Assembly (NCBI GenBank): GCA_963709645.1
Contig: CAVPXP010000048.1
Coordinates: 62,001-126,000, forward strand
DNA length: 64,000 nt
DNA from: DYRB01 sp963709645
GTDB taxonomy: Bacteria; Pseudomonadota; Gammaproteobacteria; Chromatiales; Chromatiaceae
Direction: 5' to 3'
How positions within the stretch are numbered: position 1 is the first letter of the stretch; every line of letters starts with the position of its first letter. The notes under the pieces were generated by a model, which was not told the origin of the DNA, ran no database searches, and saw only the letters and a program-made list of their open reading frames with translations. Both the position numbers and the translations under genes were made by a program. This document shows, piece by piece, positions 29,470 to 38,836 of the stretch.

Positions 29470-29769
29470 CGTAACTCCTTGAGATAGCGATCATTGCAGG
29501 GCCGTAGGGCAGGTCAACACAGCGTGATCCCCCTTGCGCGGCTCGCCTCCAGGACGACGAGTCGGCAGTTTGGGGTGTGCAGCAGCGCGGCCTGCTCCTG
29601 GACCGACGCGACGATGTCTCTGGCGTATTCGGGGCTCATGGGCCTTGCCGGCGGGCTTGGGGCGCGTTGCCCGAGAGGCTAGGCTGGGCGCTCTGGGGTG
29701 TCAACGGCCTCGCCCCCATGTCCCAATACCCGGCACACCCCGCTGCCCCGACGCCCCAGGTCGCCTACC

Positions 29770-31842
29770 ATGTCCCATGCCGCATGCCCGGACCGCCCAG
29801 CCAACCGTCTCGCCGCTACCACGAGCCCCTACCTGTTACAACACGCCCATAATCCCGTGGACTGGTGGCCCTGGTGCGCCGAGGCCCTGGCCCTGGCCCG
29901 CGAGACCGACAGGCCCATCCTGCTCTCTATCGGTTACTCCGCTTGCCACTGGTGCCACGTCATGGCCCACGAGTCCTTCGAGGATCCGGCCACGGCGGAG
30001 GTCATGAACCGGCTCTTCGTCAACATCAAGGTGGACCGCGAGGAGCGGCCGGACCTGGACAAGATCTACCAGTCGGCCCATCAGCTCCTCGCCCAGCGGG
30101 CCGGGGGCTGGCCGCTGACGGTCTTCCTCATGCCAGGGGATTTGCGCCCCTTTTTTGCCGGGACCTACTTCCCGCGCGAGTCCCGCCACGGCCTGCCTGC
30201 ATTCAGCGACCTGCTGGAGCAGATCGACCGCGCGTACCGCGAGCAGCGCGGGGCCATCGAAGAACAGAACGCCGCCTTGATGCAGGCCCTCGCGGAACTG
30301 GAGCCAAGCCCCGGTGACGTCCCCGATGCAGCCCCCCTGGAGGGCGCCCGCCGCCAGCTCGCCGGGAGCTTCGACGCCGAGCATGGCGGCTTTGGTCGCG
30401 CACCCAAGTTTCCTCACCCCACCAACCTGGAGTTCCTGCTGCGCCACTGGTCCGCCACCGCTGCGGCCGGGCAGCCGGATGCCCAGGCCCTGCATATGGC
30501 GACTTTTACCCTGGGGCGCATGATCCGCGGCGGGCTCACCGACCAGCTCGGCGGGGGCTTCTGCCGCTACTCGGTGGACGCGCTCTGGATGATCCCCCAC
30601 TTCGAGAAGATGCTTTACGACAACGGGCCCCTGCTGGCCCTGTGCTGCGACGCCTGGGGGGCCACCGGCGACCCACTGTTCCGTGACGCGGCCGTGGCGA
30701 CCGCTGATTGGGTGGTCCGCGAGATGCAGTCCCCGGAGGGCGGCTACTGGTCAACCCTGGATGCCGACAGCGAGGGTCACGAGGGGCGGTTTTATGTCTG
30801 GCAGCGCGACGAGGTCCGCGCCCTGCTGTCCGCTGAGGAGTACCTGGCCTTCGCCTCCTGCTACGGGCTCGACCGGCCCGCCAACTTCGAGGGGGACTGG
30901 CATCTGCATACCTGGCGCACCCCAGCGGAGGTTGACGCGCATCTGGGGCTGTCGGAGGGGCAGGCCGCCGATCGCATCGCCGTTGCCCGGACCAAGCTCT
31001 TCGCGGCACGGGAGCAGCGGGTCCGTCCGGGGCTCGACGACAAGATTCTGACCTCCTGGAACGCCCTCATGATCAAGGGCATGGCCCGCGCCGCCCGGGT
31101 CCTTGGCCGCCCCGACTACCTGGCATCCGCCGAGTCCGCCCTTGGATTCATCCGTACGACCCTATGGCGCGACGGGCGCCTGCTTGCGACCTGTCGGGGC
31201 GGACGGGCCCATCTGGATGCCTACTTGGACGACTACGCCAACCTCACGGATGCCCTGCTGGAGCTACTCCAGGTGCGGTGGCGGAGGGACGACCTGGACC
31301 TGATTATGGCCCTGGCGGACGTCTTGCTGAGAGATTTTGCCGACCCCGAGTACGGCGGCTTCTACTTTACCGCTTCAGGGCACGGTGACCTGATCCACAG
31401 ACCCAAGCCCCTTGGCGACGAGTCCGTCCCGGCCGGTAACGGGATCGGCGCCCGAGTCCTGCAGCGCTTAGGGCACCTGCTTGGCGACACGAGGTACCTC
31501 GTCGCCGCCGAGGGCATTCTAGGGTTGGCCGCTGAGTCCCTCCGCCGCATTCCCTATGCCCACGGCTCCTTGCTCGCCGCCCTGGATGAGTATCTAGACC
31601 CGCCTGAGACCCTGATCGTCCGTGGCGAGAACGAAGAGCTTGGTGTCTGGCAGCGGCTCGCCCAGGCAGGCTACCACCCGCGGCGGCTCGTGCTGGCGAT
31701 CCCGGCGGGGGAGGCGAACTTGCCCGGCGCCCTGGCTGGCATGGCCCCGGGCCCTGAGACCCGGGCCTATCGCTGCGTGGGGATCAGTTGCTTCGCCCCC
31801 ATCCACGACTTTGGGGCCTTGCAGGCGGAGCTTGCTACCTGA
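29770..31842 (+). CDS. Thioredoxin-fold / six-hairpin glycosidase-like protein (YyaL, DUF255)
   Basis: 690 residues. The DUF255 thioredoxin-like domain (about 10-165) has ANRLAATTSPYLLQHAHNPV, the CxxC of SACHWCHVMAHESF and KVDREERPDLD. The rest is an alpha/alpha barrel resembling cellobiose-2-epimerases (GGFGRAPKFPHP, PHFEKMLYDNG, DAYLDDYANL). The family is widespread (human SPATA20, Bacillus YyaL) but its reaction is not established. The start at 29770 is preferred over one 24 codons upstream because conservation begins there. The 300 bases between it and the divergent nuclease gene hold no other gene I can support. Confidence 0.92.
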   Translation: MSHAACPDRPANRLAATTSPYLLQHAHNPVDWWPWCAEALALARETDRPILLSIGYSACHWCHVMAHESFEDPATAEVMNRLFVNIKVDREERPDLDKIYQSAHQLLAQRAGGWPLTVFLMPGDLRPFFAGTYFPRESRHGLPAFSDLLEQIDRAYREQRGAIEEQNAALMQALAELEPSPGDVPDAAPLEGARRQLAGSFDAEHGGFGRAPKFPHPTNLEFLLRHWSATAAAGQPDAQALHMATFTLGRMIRGGLTDQLGGGFCRYSVDALWMIPHFEKMLYDNGPLLALCCDAWGATGDPLFRDAAVATADWVVREMQSPEGGYWSTLDADSEGHEGRFYVWQRDEVRALLSAEEYLAFASCYGLDRPANFEGDWHLHTWRTPAEVDAHLGLSEGQAADRIAVARTKLFAAREQRVRPGLDDKILTSWNALMIKGMARAARVLGRPDYLASAESALGFIRTTLWRDGRLLATCRGGRAHLDAYLDDYANLTDALLELLQVRWRRDDLDLIMALADVLLRDFADPEYGGFYFTASGHGDLIHRPKPLGDESVPAGNGIGARVLQRLGHLLGDTRYLVAAEGILGLAAESLRRIPYAHGSLLAALDEYLDPPETLIVRGENEELGVWQRLAQAGYHPRRLVLAIPAGEANLPGALAGMAPGPETRAYRCVGISCFAPIHDFGALQAELAT

Positions 31843-31851
31843 CCGCTAAAC

Positions 31852-32008
31852 TTAGGGTAACGCTGAATAAAGCGTTTCCCGTGCGGGCCACAGAGGGCCC
31901 GCCATTTCCAACGGCGCTAAGCCGTTGAAAATGGAGCGCTCCACGAGTCGCGCCTCGGGGAGCGCGAGCTGATTCAAGCCAGGGATGGCTTTAATCAGCA
32001 TCTCCTTA
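31852..32008 (+). repeat. Structured interspersed repeat, copy 1 (157 bp)
   Basis: Begins TTAGGGTAACGCTGAATAAAG and ends CAGCATCTCCTTA; the ends are imperfect inverted repeats sharing a GCTGATTAAAGC-type core. Inside are three hairpins: GCGGGCC/GGCCCGC, CAACGGC-gctaa-GCCGTTG extended by CCATTT/AAATGG, and GCGCTCC/GGAGCGC. The same unit recurs at 49020-49183 (inverted) and 62073-62229. It is non-coding and looks like a MITE. It lies between two converging genes, where the hairpins could also act as terminators. Confidence 0.85.
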
Positions 32009-32073
32009 GGGGAATACAGACCTGCCGGTCGGATCCAAGTCCGGCCGGCAGGCGTATAGGTAGCGGCCTCGGT

Positions 32074-32415
32074 CTAACAGCTGTGACAGTAGTAATCCGG
32101 TAGCCCCGCGATCCGGCACGCCTGCTTGCAGCCGCCATCCGGGAAAAGGGCCTCCAGCGTCTTTCGGGTGCAGGGGGCGTTGCGGGTCACCTTCTCGCCG
32201 ACGCCTTTGGCCACCAGGCGGGAGGAGGGCGGGTGGTCATAGGTGGCGTAGTAGTCGCGCAGAAAATCAATGACTGCCCAATGGCAGTCCGTAAGGGTCA
32301 GCCCCTCCTCCGCGGCGAGCGCCTGGCCCACCTCCCGATCCCAGTGATCGAAATGGACCATGTGGCCCTTGTGGTTGAACTCCAAGTCGCGGCCGGCAAT
32401 GTGCATGGCGCTCAT
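32074..32415 (-). CDS. DsrC/TusE-family sulfur carrier paralogue with altered C-terminal cysteines
   Basis: 113 residues matching the DsrC fold (FDHWDREVGQALAAEEG, LTDCHWAVIDFLRDYY, TRKTLEALFPDG, CKQACRIAGLP). DsrC carries sulfur as a persulfide or trisulfide in dissimilatory sulfur oxidation; TusE does so in tRNA thiolation. In canonical DsrC the two reactive cysteines are 11 residues apart and the second is penultimate. Here C100 is kept, but the tail ends YYCHSC, giving C110 (ten residues on) and a terminal C113, with an extra C96. The ATG at 32415 has GGAGG about 12 bases upstream. No dsr or tus genes are adjacent, so this is likely an accessory paralogue. Confidence 0.85.
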   Translation of the reverse strand: MSAMHIAGRDLEFNHKGHMVHFDHWDREVGQALAAEEGLTLTDCHWAVIDFLRDYYATYDHPPSSRLVAKGVGEKVTRNAPCTRKTLEALFPDGGCKQACRIAGLPDYYCHSC

Positions 32416-32641
32416 CGTTTCTGTACTCCTCCACCCTGACGGTGGTCTTGCTCTCGGTTTGGTAGTTAGGGGTATCGCCTTCCTTGGACACGGGTCTCCT
32501 TGATCAGCGGGCTTGGGCCTTCGATGCCTTCTTGGACCCCGCACTGACAATTGTCAAGCCCAATGGTGCCGCGTTCTGCGACACCAGGCCACTCCGACTG
32601 CAACCTGAGTTGCGTTAGATCAATGTTTTCCTGCTTTGGCG

Positions 32642-34864
32642 TCAATCGCCCTGGCGGGGCCCGGGCACCTTTAGGCCGGCGGCCCCTTGGCTGTCGAGGC
32701 TCGCCTTCAGTCTTTTCCTCCAGGTGTGGAGCGGCGGCTCGGTGTAGCCGCTGGGGACCTCGCGGCCCTTCAAGACGAGATTACAGGCGGCCTGGAAGGC
32801 GATGCCGTCGAAGCCTGGCGCCATGGATCTGTAGAGGGGATCGTCGGCGTTCTGACGGTCTACGACGGTGGCCATGCGCTTGAGCGCCTCCATCACCTGG
32901 TCCCGGGTCACCACGCCGTGGTGCAGCCAGTTGGCCAGGATCTGAGAGGAGATGCGCAGCGTCGCGCGGTCTTCCATCAGCCCCAGGTCGGAAATATCGG
33001 GGACCTTGGAGCAGCCAATCCCCTGGTCGATCCAGCGAACGACATAACCGAGTATGCCCTGACAGTTGCTATCCAGCTCATCGCGGATCTCCTCCTCGCT
33101 CCAATTGGCGTCCTCCGCCAGCGGGATGCGCAGGATGTCCTCCAGTCGGGCGCGGCGGCCCTCGGCGGCGATCGCCGCTTGGCGGGCGGCCACGTCCACC
33201 TGGTGGTAGTGCATGGCGTGGAGGGTCGCGGCCGTGGGTGACGGGACCCAGGCGCAGCTCGCCCCGGCCTTGGGGTGATTGATCTTGGTCTCGACCATGG
33301 CCCGCATCTCGTCCGGCATGGTCCACATCCCCTTACCGATCTGGGCGTGACCGGGCAGGCCGCAGGCCAGGCCGATGTCGACGTTCCAGTCCTCGTAGGC
33401 GAGCAGCCAGGGGGCAGTCTTCATGGCGCCTTTACGGAGCACAGCGCCAGCTTCCATGGCGGTGTGGATCTCGTCGCCCGTGCGGTCGAGGAAGCCGGTG
33501 TTGATGAAGATCACCCGACTGCGAGCCGCCCGGATGCACTCCTTGAGGTTGAGGGTGGTGCGTCGCTCTTCGTCCATGATGCCGATCTTGAGCGTATGGC
33601 GTGCCAGGCCCAATGCGCTTTCCACCCGAGCGAACAGCTCCACGGCGAAGGCCACCTCATCCGGCCCGTGCATCTTGGGTTTGACGATGTAGATGCTCCC
33701 TGCACGGGAGTTCCGATAGGCCCCCAAGCCCCTGACGTCATGCAGCGCGGCCAGGCTCGTGACCATGGCGTCGAGCATGCCCTCGGGGATCTCGGCACCG
33801 TCAGCGGTGAGCACGGCGTCCGTGGTCATCAGGTGCCCGACGTTGCGTACCAGCATCAGGCTGCGGCCGGGGAGGGTCAGGGTTCCGCCGTTCGGGGCCC
33901 TGTAGACCCGATCAGGGTCCAGGCGGCGCTCCAGGGGCCGGCCGCCCTTGTCGAAGCTCGCGGTCAGATCGCCGCGCATCAGTCCAAGCCAATTCCGGTA
34001 GACCCCGACCTTGTCCTCGGCGTCCACAGCGGCGACCGAGTCCTCGCAGTCCTGAATGGTGGTGAGGGCCGACTCCAACAGCACGTCTTTGACCCCGGCA
34101 GGGCTTGTGCGCCCGATGGGGTGGTTGCGGTCGATCTGGATCTCGATATGCAGCCCCTGATTGACCAGCAGAACGGCCGTGGGCTCCTCCGCGGGGCCCT
34201 GGTAGCCGGCGAACTGGCGGGGGTCAGCCAGGCGGGCAGGGCTGTTGTCCGGGCAACCGATCCAAAGCTCGCCGTTGTGGACCGAGTAGCCCACCGACTG
34301 GGCGAAGGAGCAGCGATCCAGGGCGGCGGCGGCGTCCAGGAAGCGGTGAGCGTAGGCCACCACGAGGGCGCCGCGGGTCGGGTTGAAGCCGGCAGTGCGC
34401 TCCGCCCCGTCGTCGTCCGGGACAACGTCGGTCCCGTAGAGGGCGTCGTAGAGGCTGCCCCAACGGGCGTTGGCGGCGTTCAGTGCGTAGCGGGCGTTGT
34501 TCACCGGGACCACAAGCTGTGGGCCGGCCATGGACGCAATCTCCGGGTCCACGTTGGCTGTGGTGACCTGGAAATCCAGGCCCTCCGGGATCAGGTAGCC
34601 GATGTCCGCGAGAAAGGCCCGGTAGGCCCCGAGGTCGATGGGCTGGCCGCGGTGGGCAAGGTGCCAGGCGTCGATCTGGGCCTGGAGCTCGTCGCGGCGG
34701 GCCAGCAGGGCCCGGTTGCGGGGTGCCAGGTCGCGCAGGATCTCCGCCAGCGCGGACCAGAAGGCCTCGGCCTCGATGCCGGTGCCGGGGGCCATTTCGT
34801 CGCGGATCAGGTCGTACAGGGGCTTGGCGACACTCAGGCCGCTGGCGTGGATGCGCTCGTGCAT
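32642..34864 (-). CDS. glcB: Malate synthase G
   Basis: 740 residues, the size of the monomeric G isoform, condensing glyoxylate with acetyl-CoA to malate. Recognisable stretches are DFQVTTANVDPEIAS, INHPKAGASCAWVPSPTAATLHAMHYH, TTIQDCEDSVAAVDAEDK (acidic catalytic region) and KPKMHGPDEVAFAVELFARVE. The start at 34864 (MHERIHASGLSVAKPLYDLI) aligns with the family N-terminus; the longer frame from 34978 adds 38 unrelated residues. No isocitrate lyase gene lies nearby, so glyoxylate may also come from photorespiratory glycolate. Confidence 0.97.
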   Translation of the reverse strand: MHERIHASGLSVAKPLYDLIRDEMAPGTGIEAEAFWSALAEILRDLAPRNRALLARRDELQAQIDAWHLAHRGQPIDLGAYRAFLADIGYLIPEGLDFQVTTANVDPEIASMAGPQLVVPVNNARYALNAANARWGSLYDALYGTDVVPDDDGAERTAGFNPTRGALVVAYAHRFLDAAAALDRCSFAQSVGYSVHNGELWIGCPDNSPARLADPRQFAGYQGPAEEPTAVLLVNQGLHIEIQIDRNHPIGRTSPAGVKDVLLESALTTIQDCEDSVAAVDAEDKVGVYRNWLGLMRGDLTASFDKGGRPLERRLDPDRVYRAPNGGTLTLPGRSLMLVRNVGHLMTTDAVLTADGAEIPEGMLDAMVTSLAALHDVRGLGAYRNSRAGSIYIVKPKMHGPDEVAFAVELFARVESALGLARHTLKIGIMDEERRTTLNLKECIRAARSRVIFINTGFLDRTGDEIHTAMEAGAVLRKGAMKTAPWLLAYEDWNVDIGLACGLPGHAQIGKGMWTMPDEMRAMVETKINHPKAGASCAWVPSPTAATLHAMHYHQVDVAARQAAIAAEGRRARLEDILRIPLAEDANWSEEEIRDELDSNCQGILGYVVRWIDQGIGCSKVPDISDLGLMEDRATLRISSQILANWLHHGVVTRDQVMEALKRMATVVDRQNADDPLYRSMAPGFDGIAFQAACNLVLKGREVPSGYTEPPLHTWRKRLKASLDSQGAAGLKVPGPRQGD

Positions 34865-34974
34865 GGTCTGACCCTCTGGCGTTCGACGGCGGCCTTTCGG
34901 CGGTGCGCGTTTCGACTCCCGACGAATCTCAAGGTTTCGGGGCTGGGATGGCAACCCCCGGCCGATGAGTTCTG

Positions 34975-36087
34975 TCAACCTTCAGCATTGGCTTTTGCTG
35001 GCCGAAGGCGTCGCACCGCCCTCTCGATCCAAGCGGTGTCGCCTTTTCTCGCCAGGCATCTCTTTTCGACGAGGTGCCAGGACAGGAAGGCCAGTACGAA
35101 GGTCGCCGCGAAAGCGGCGGGAATCATGGTCGCGACCGAGACGCCCGGGATCAACTGGGCGACGGATTGCTGTACGGGGAAGGCATAGATGTAGATGCCA
35201 TAGGAGTAATCCCCAGCCTCGTTGAAGCGCCGTATCCTGCCAGATGGGACATAGGCGAGGTAGAAGACCAGATAGGGGAGGGTGAGGCTGTAGACGACGA
35301 AGAAGGCGTCGTGGTCGGCGGCCGAGAGCACCAGCACCAGGAGGAGCGCCAGGGACAGGCGTGAGGACAGGTAGATGTTCCCGCGGTGTACGAAGAAGGC
35401 GACGCCGAGGAAGAACATGCAGAACAAACGAACGAAGTGGACCGATTCAAACGGGTGAAAATGATTGACCAGGCTTACGGCAAGTGCCGCCGCGGCGATG
35501 ACCAGGAAACTGGGTTTGACGATGTGCCAGCCAAATTTCGCGTGCGCGTAGCGTAAGGCCGAGCCAGTGACGGCAAGCCAGGCGTACATCTTGACCTCGT
35601 AGGGCAGGGTCCAGAGGGACCCATTGACCGCATTGGGGTAGGGGAGATTGGCAAACACCCCCGGCAGTTGGTAGCGGATCTCGGACAGCAGGGTGGCGTT
35701 CTTGAGCAGGAAGCGGTGGGTCTTGGGGTTGCTGAGGTAGTCGTAGGCCGTGAGGGTCGTGAACGCCAGGCCGACGGCCAGGACGCAGAACAGGAGGGCC
35801 ACGATTAAAGCCGGATAGATCCTCAGTGTCCGGGCCCAGACGAAGGCGATCAGGTTGGCCCTGGCGAAGAAGCTGCCGGCGATGAGAAAGCCGCTAGTGA
35901 TGAAAAAGACGTCGACCGCGATGGTGCCGCCGCCGATGCCGATGGCGTGATAAATGGGATCCGCGTGCCCGGTGCCAAGTGCAAGCGGAAAGCTGTGGCC
36001 ATACAGTACGAGTGACGCCGCGATGAAGCGGATCAGATTGAAGTTGTTGTCTCGATTGTGCGTGTAGGTCGATAGCCGTGTGGCCAT
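34975..36087 (-). CDS. Membrane acyltransferase (acyltransferase 3 family)
   Basis: 370 residues with about ten membrane helices. The N-terminal NFNLIRFIAASLVLYGHSF holds the conserved RxxA-x-H-type histidine, followed by VDVFFITSGFLIAGSFF and RTLRIYPALIVALLF. The C-terminus has YSYGIYIYAFPVQQ and the terminal SWHLVEKRCL typical of OafA/NodX-like enzymes that O-acylate surface sugars. Base composition is slightly less GC-rich than neighbouring genes, which may hint at transfer of a surface-modification gene. The acceptor sugar cannot be told; no polysaccharide cluster is nearby. Confidence 0.88.
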   Translation of the reverse strand: MATRLSTYTHNRDNNFNLIRFIAASLVLYGHSFPLALGTGHADPIYHAIGIGGGTIAVDVFFITSGFLIAGSFFARANLIAFVWARTLRIYPALIVALLFCVLAVGLAFTTLTAYDYLSNPKTHRFLLKNATLLSEIRYQLPGVFANLPYPNAVNGSLWTLPYEVKMYAWLAVTGSALRYAHAKFGWHIVKPSFLVIAAAALAVSLVNHFHPFESVHFVRLFCMFFLGVAFFVHRGNIYLSSRLSLALLLVLVLSAADHDAFFVVYSLTLPYLVFYLAYVPSGRIRRFNEAGDYSYGIYIYAFPVQQSVAQLIPGVSVATMIPAAFAATFVLAFLSWHLVEKRCLARKGDTAWIERAVRRLRPAKANAEG

Positions 36088-36179
36088 GAGCTATTCCGTT
36101 TCGCCTGGGACCGCCGGGCGGGGCGGGAGGGGCGGGGCTGGGTTTTGCGGCCCTGCGCCGCGATCGGCCCCGTGGCGGG

Positions 36180-38006
36180 TCAATGCCAATCCTGATCCCG
36201 CGGTTCGGCATAGAAGGCGGCATCCGCCTCCATCTGCTCGCGCAGGCGCTGCCGGGCGCTCGCCGAGATGGCGGCGCGTACCTCGATGTCTTCTTGAAAG
36301 TGGGCCAGCAGTTCGGTGAGCAGCGCCTGGTCATGGGCGCGGAAGCGGTTGGCCGCCTGTTTGGCCGCCCAGGCGCCGAGGCCTAGCCGGTTGAGGGCCG
36401 TCTCCCCCAAGCGCAGCGCTCCCTCGAAGGACTCGCGCTCCACCTGGGCCACCCCTTTGTCCTGGAGTTGCAGCAGGTGAAACACGTCCCAGGCACGGGC
36501 CAGGATGGTCAGGTTGGGAAAGTGCTCGTGGACCAGGTCGACGATCTTGAGGGCCTGGGCGCGGTCGTCGATGGCCAGGACCAGCAGGCGGGCGCGGTCG
36601 GCCCCGGCGGCGCGCAGCAGGTCGAGCCGCGCCGCATCGCCGTAGAAGACCTTGAAGCCGAAGCGGCGGATGGTCTCGATGTGCTCCGGGTCGTGGTCCA
36701 GGACCGTGGTCTCGATCCCGCTGGCGTTGAGGAGCCGCGCGACGATCTGCCCCACGCGCCCGAAGCCGGCCACGATCACGGCGTGGTCCTGGTCCTCGAT
36801 GGCGTCCATCGGGCCGTGCCTGGGCAACGCTGCGCAGGCGTGGCTCGATCGACCTGCTCGTAGAGCCCCAGCAGGAGCGGGGTGGTCATCATCGACAGGG
36901 CCACCACCCCGATCAGGAGTCCGCTGACCTCCGCTGAGATGCAGTGCAGGCCCAGCGCCGCGCCGAAGAGCACGAAGGCAAATTCCCCGCCCTGGGACAG
37001 GACCAGGGAAAAGAATGCCCGCTGTGGGCGCGGGCAGCGGGTACACCGCCGCCAGGGCGTAGAGGACCGCTGCCTTGACGGCCACCAGGCCCGCCACCAG
37101 GGCCAGGACCAGGAAGGGGCTGTCCAGGAGCAGGCCGAAGTCGATGGACATGCCCACGGCGATGAAGAAGAGACCCAGCAGCAGCCCCTTGAAGGGCTCG
37201 ATGTCCGATTCCAGGGCGTGGCGGTACTCGGAGTCCGCCAGCAGGACCCCGGCGAGAAATGCACCCAGTGCCATGGACAGGCCCACCGTCTGCATCAGGG
37301 CCGCAGTGCCGATCACGAGGAGGAGTGCGAAGGCGGTGAAGATCTCCCGCAGCCCCGTGGCGGCGACGATCCGCAGGACCGGGCGCAGGAGATAGTGCCC
37401 GCCGACCACGATGACCGCGATGACCGCCAGGCGCTCCAGCGTTTCCAGCCAGCCCACGCCGCCCGCCCCGGCAAGGCCGGCGCCCGCCGCCGGGGCCAGC
37501 AGGGGCAGGGCCGCCAGCATGGGGATGACGGCGATGTCCTGGAACAGCAAAATCGAGAACCCGGCGTTTCCCCCAGGGGTGCGAAGAAGATTGCGCTCGT
37601 TGAGTACCTGCAGGGCGATGGCCGTGGACGACAGGGCCAGACCCATTCCGGCCACCAGGGCGGCGCGCCAATCCAGCCCGAAGAGGAGTCCTATCGCCGT
37701 CAGCGCAAGGGTCGTGGCCCCTACCTGAGCGCCGCCGAGCCCCAGGATGGGGCGGCGCATCGCCCAGATGCGATGCGGGTTCAGCTCCAGGCCGATAATG
37801 AAGAGCAGCAGGACGATCCCGAACTCGGAGACGTGAAGGATCAGTTGCACGTCGCTGATGAGGCCGAGTCCCCAAGGCCCGATGGCCACCCCTGCGACCA
37901 GGTAGCCGAGCACGGCCCCGAGGCCCAGTCGCTTGAACACCGGGACCGTGACTACCGCCGCGGCGAGGTAGAGGATGGCATTGAACAGCAAGCTGTGTTC
38001 GTCCAC
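36180..38006 (-). CDS. kefC: Glutathione-regulated-type K+/H+ antiporter (KefB/KefC-like), with an internal frame scramble
   Basis: 608 residues: a CPA2 membrane domain (helices from residue 8, NAILYLAAAVVTVPVF, through GLALSSTAIALQVL) and a cytosolic TrkA-N domain (VIVAGFGRVGQIVARLL, then FKVFYGDAARLDLLRAAG) with a short C-terminal tail. Two compensating indels, near 37025 and 36830, put about 65 residues into a wrong frame; read in the alternative frame they give normal helices (GEFAFVLFGAALGL, LLIGVVALSMMTTPLLLGLYE). The GTG start at 38006 lies four bases after the stop of the ancillary oxidoreductase, as in kefF-kefC operons. It protects against electrophiles by K+ efflux. Confidence 0.88.
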   Translation of the reverse strand: MDEHSLLFNAILYLAAAVVTVPVFKRLGLGAVLGYLVAGVAIGPWGLGLISDVQLILHVSEFGIVLLLFIIGLELNPHRIWAMRRPILGLGGAQVGATTLALTAIGLLFGLDWRAALVAGMGLALSSTAIALQVLNERNLLRTPGGNAGFSILLFQDIAVIPMLAALPLLAPAAGAGLAGAGGVGWLETLERLAVIAVIVVGGHYLLRPVLRIVAATGLREIFTAFALLLVIGTAALMQTVGLSMALGAFLAGVLLADSEYRHALESDIEPFKGLLLGLFFIAVGMSIDFGLLLDSPFLVLALVAGLVAVKAAVLYALAAVYPLPAPTAGILFPGPVPGRGICLRALRRGAGPALHLSGGQRTPDRGGGPVDDDHPAPAGALRAGRSSHACAALPRHGPMDAIEDQDHAVIVAGFGRVGQIVARLLNASGIETTVLDHDPEHIETIRRFGFKVFYGDAARLDLLRAAGADRARLLVLAIDDRAQALKIVDLVHEHFPNLTILARAWDVFHLLQLQDKGVAQVERESFEGALRLGETALNRLGLGAWAAKQAANRFRAHDQALLTELLAHFQEDIEVRAAISASARQRLREQMEADAAFYAEPRDQDWH

Positions 38007-38010
38007 GGCC

Positions 38011-38595
38011 TCAAGCCCCCTCAGCCGGATCGGCTGGCGCCGTGGCCTTTGGCTGGTGGGGGCGGAAGTCCGCGAGGAAGGCGCGGTAGCGCATCGCATG
38101 GGCGGTGATCTGGGCGTCCGTCGCCGTGAGACCGCCTTGGATTACAAAGGGGGATAAGGGGTGCATCCCGGTGAAACGCGCCATTTGGTCGAAGGGACGC
38201 AGGTAGTCGGCGAGGGGTGCCCCGTGGGCTCGGCCAGAGCGGTACGACTCGGCCGGGCCGCCGGTGCTCACCGCTTGCAGCATCGCCTTGCCGTGCAGGG
38301 CCGTCCCGCCGGGTCCGTAGGCGAAGCCGCGTTCCAGGACCGTGTCCTGCCAGTGCTTGATGATGGCGGGCGCGCTGTACCAGTACAGTGGGTGCTGAAG
38401 GACCAGGAGATCCGCCGCTGCCAGGGTGCGGCGCTCCTCGGCCAAGTCGATGTAAAAGTCCGGGTAACACTCCAGTAGGTCGCGGACCTTGACGTGGTCC
38501 AAGCTGGCGATAGCGTCGAGCATGGCCCGATTGATGCGCGAGCGCCGCAAGTCCAGGTGGGCGAAGACGACTAGGATGCGCGGCTTGTCCGACAT
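38011..38595 (-). CDS. kefF: KefF/KefG-type NAD(P)H oxidoreductase, ancillary to KefC
   Basis: 194-residue flavodoxin-like quinone reductase: ILVVFAHLDLRRSRINRAM at the N-terminus, QHPLYWYSAPAIIKHWQDTVLERGFAYG in the middle, and LHGKAMLQAVSTGG. Such proteins bind the KefB/C antiporter and are needed for full activity while also reducing electrophilic quinones. It is the first gene of the pair. E. coli KefF and KefG are similar in this region, and the choice between them rests on the downstream KefC-like partner. Confidence 0.88.
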   Translation of the reverse strand: MSDKPRILVVFAHLDLRRSRINRAMLDAIASLDHVKVRDLLECYPDFYIDLAEERRTLAAADLLVLQHPLYWYSAPAIIKHWQDTVLERGFAYGPGGTALHGKAMLQAVSTGGPAESYRSGRAHGAPLADYLRPFDQMARFTGMHPLSPFVIQGGLTATDAQITAHAMRYRAFLADFRPHQPKATAPADPAEGA

Positions 38596-38836
38596 GGGTT
38601 GCCCCTCAGGCTGGATCCAGGGCTATTGTACCGGGCTCTGCCGCCGTGATGGTCACGATAGGGATGATGGGGCAGGCGGCCGACCCGCATGCACCGCACG
38701 CTGGCCGCGGCGTCTGGCTCGGTGCCTGCTGCTCACCCGAGCGGCTTGGGGCATTTCGCCCATCTGCGTCCCCGCCAACTTTTCGCGCGGTAGGCGCCAG
38801 GCAGCCGCCAGACGCGGCCTTCGCCCTCTCCCTCCC

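Noticed and set aside
33275..35188. Open frame of 637 codons opposite glcB and the acyltransferase end
   Set aside because: Spans two real genes on the other strand and has no motifs.
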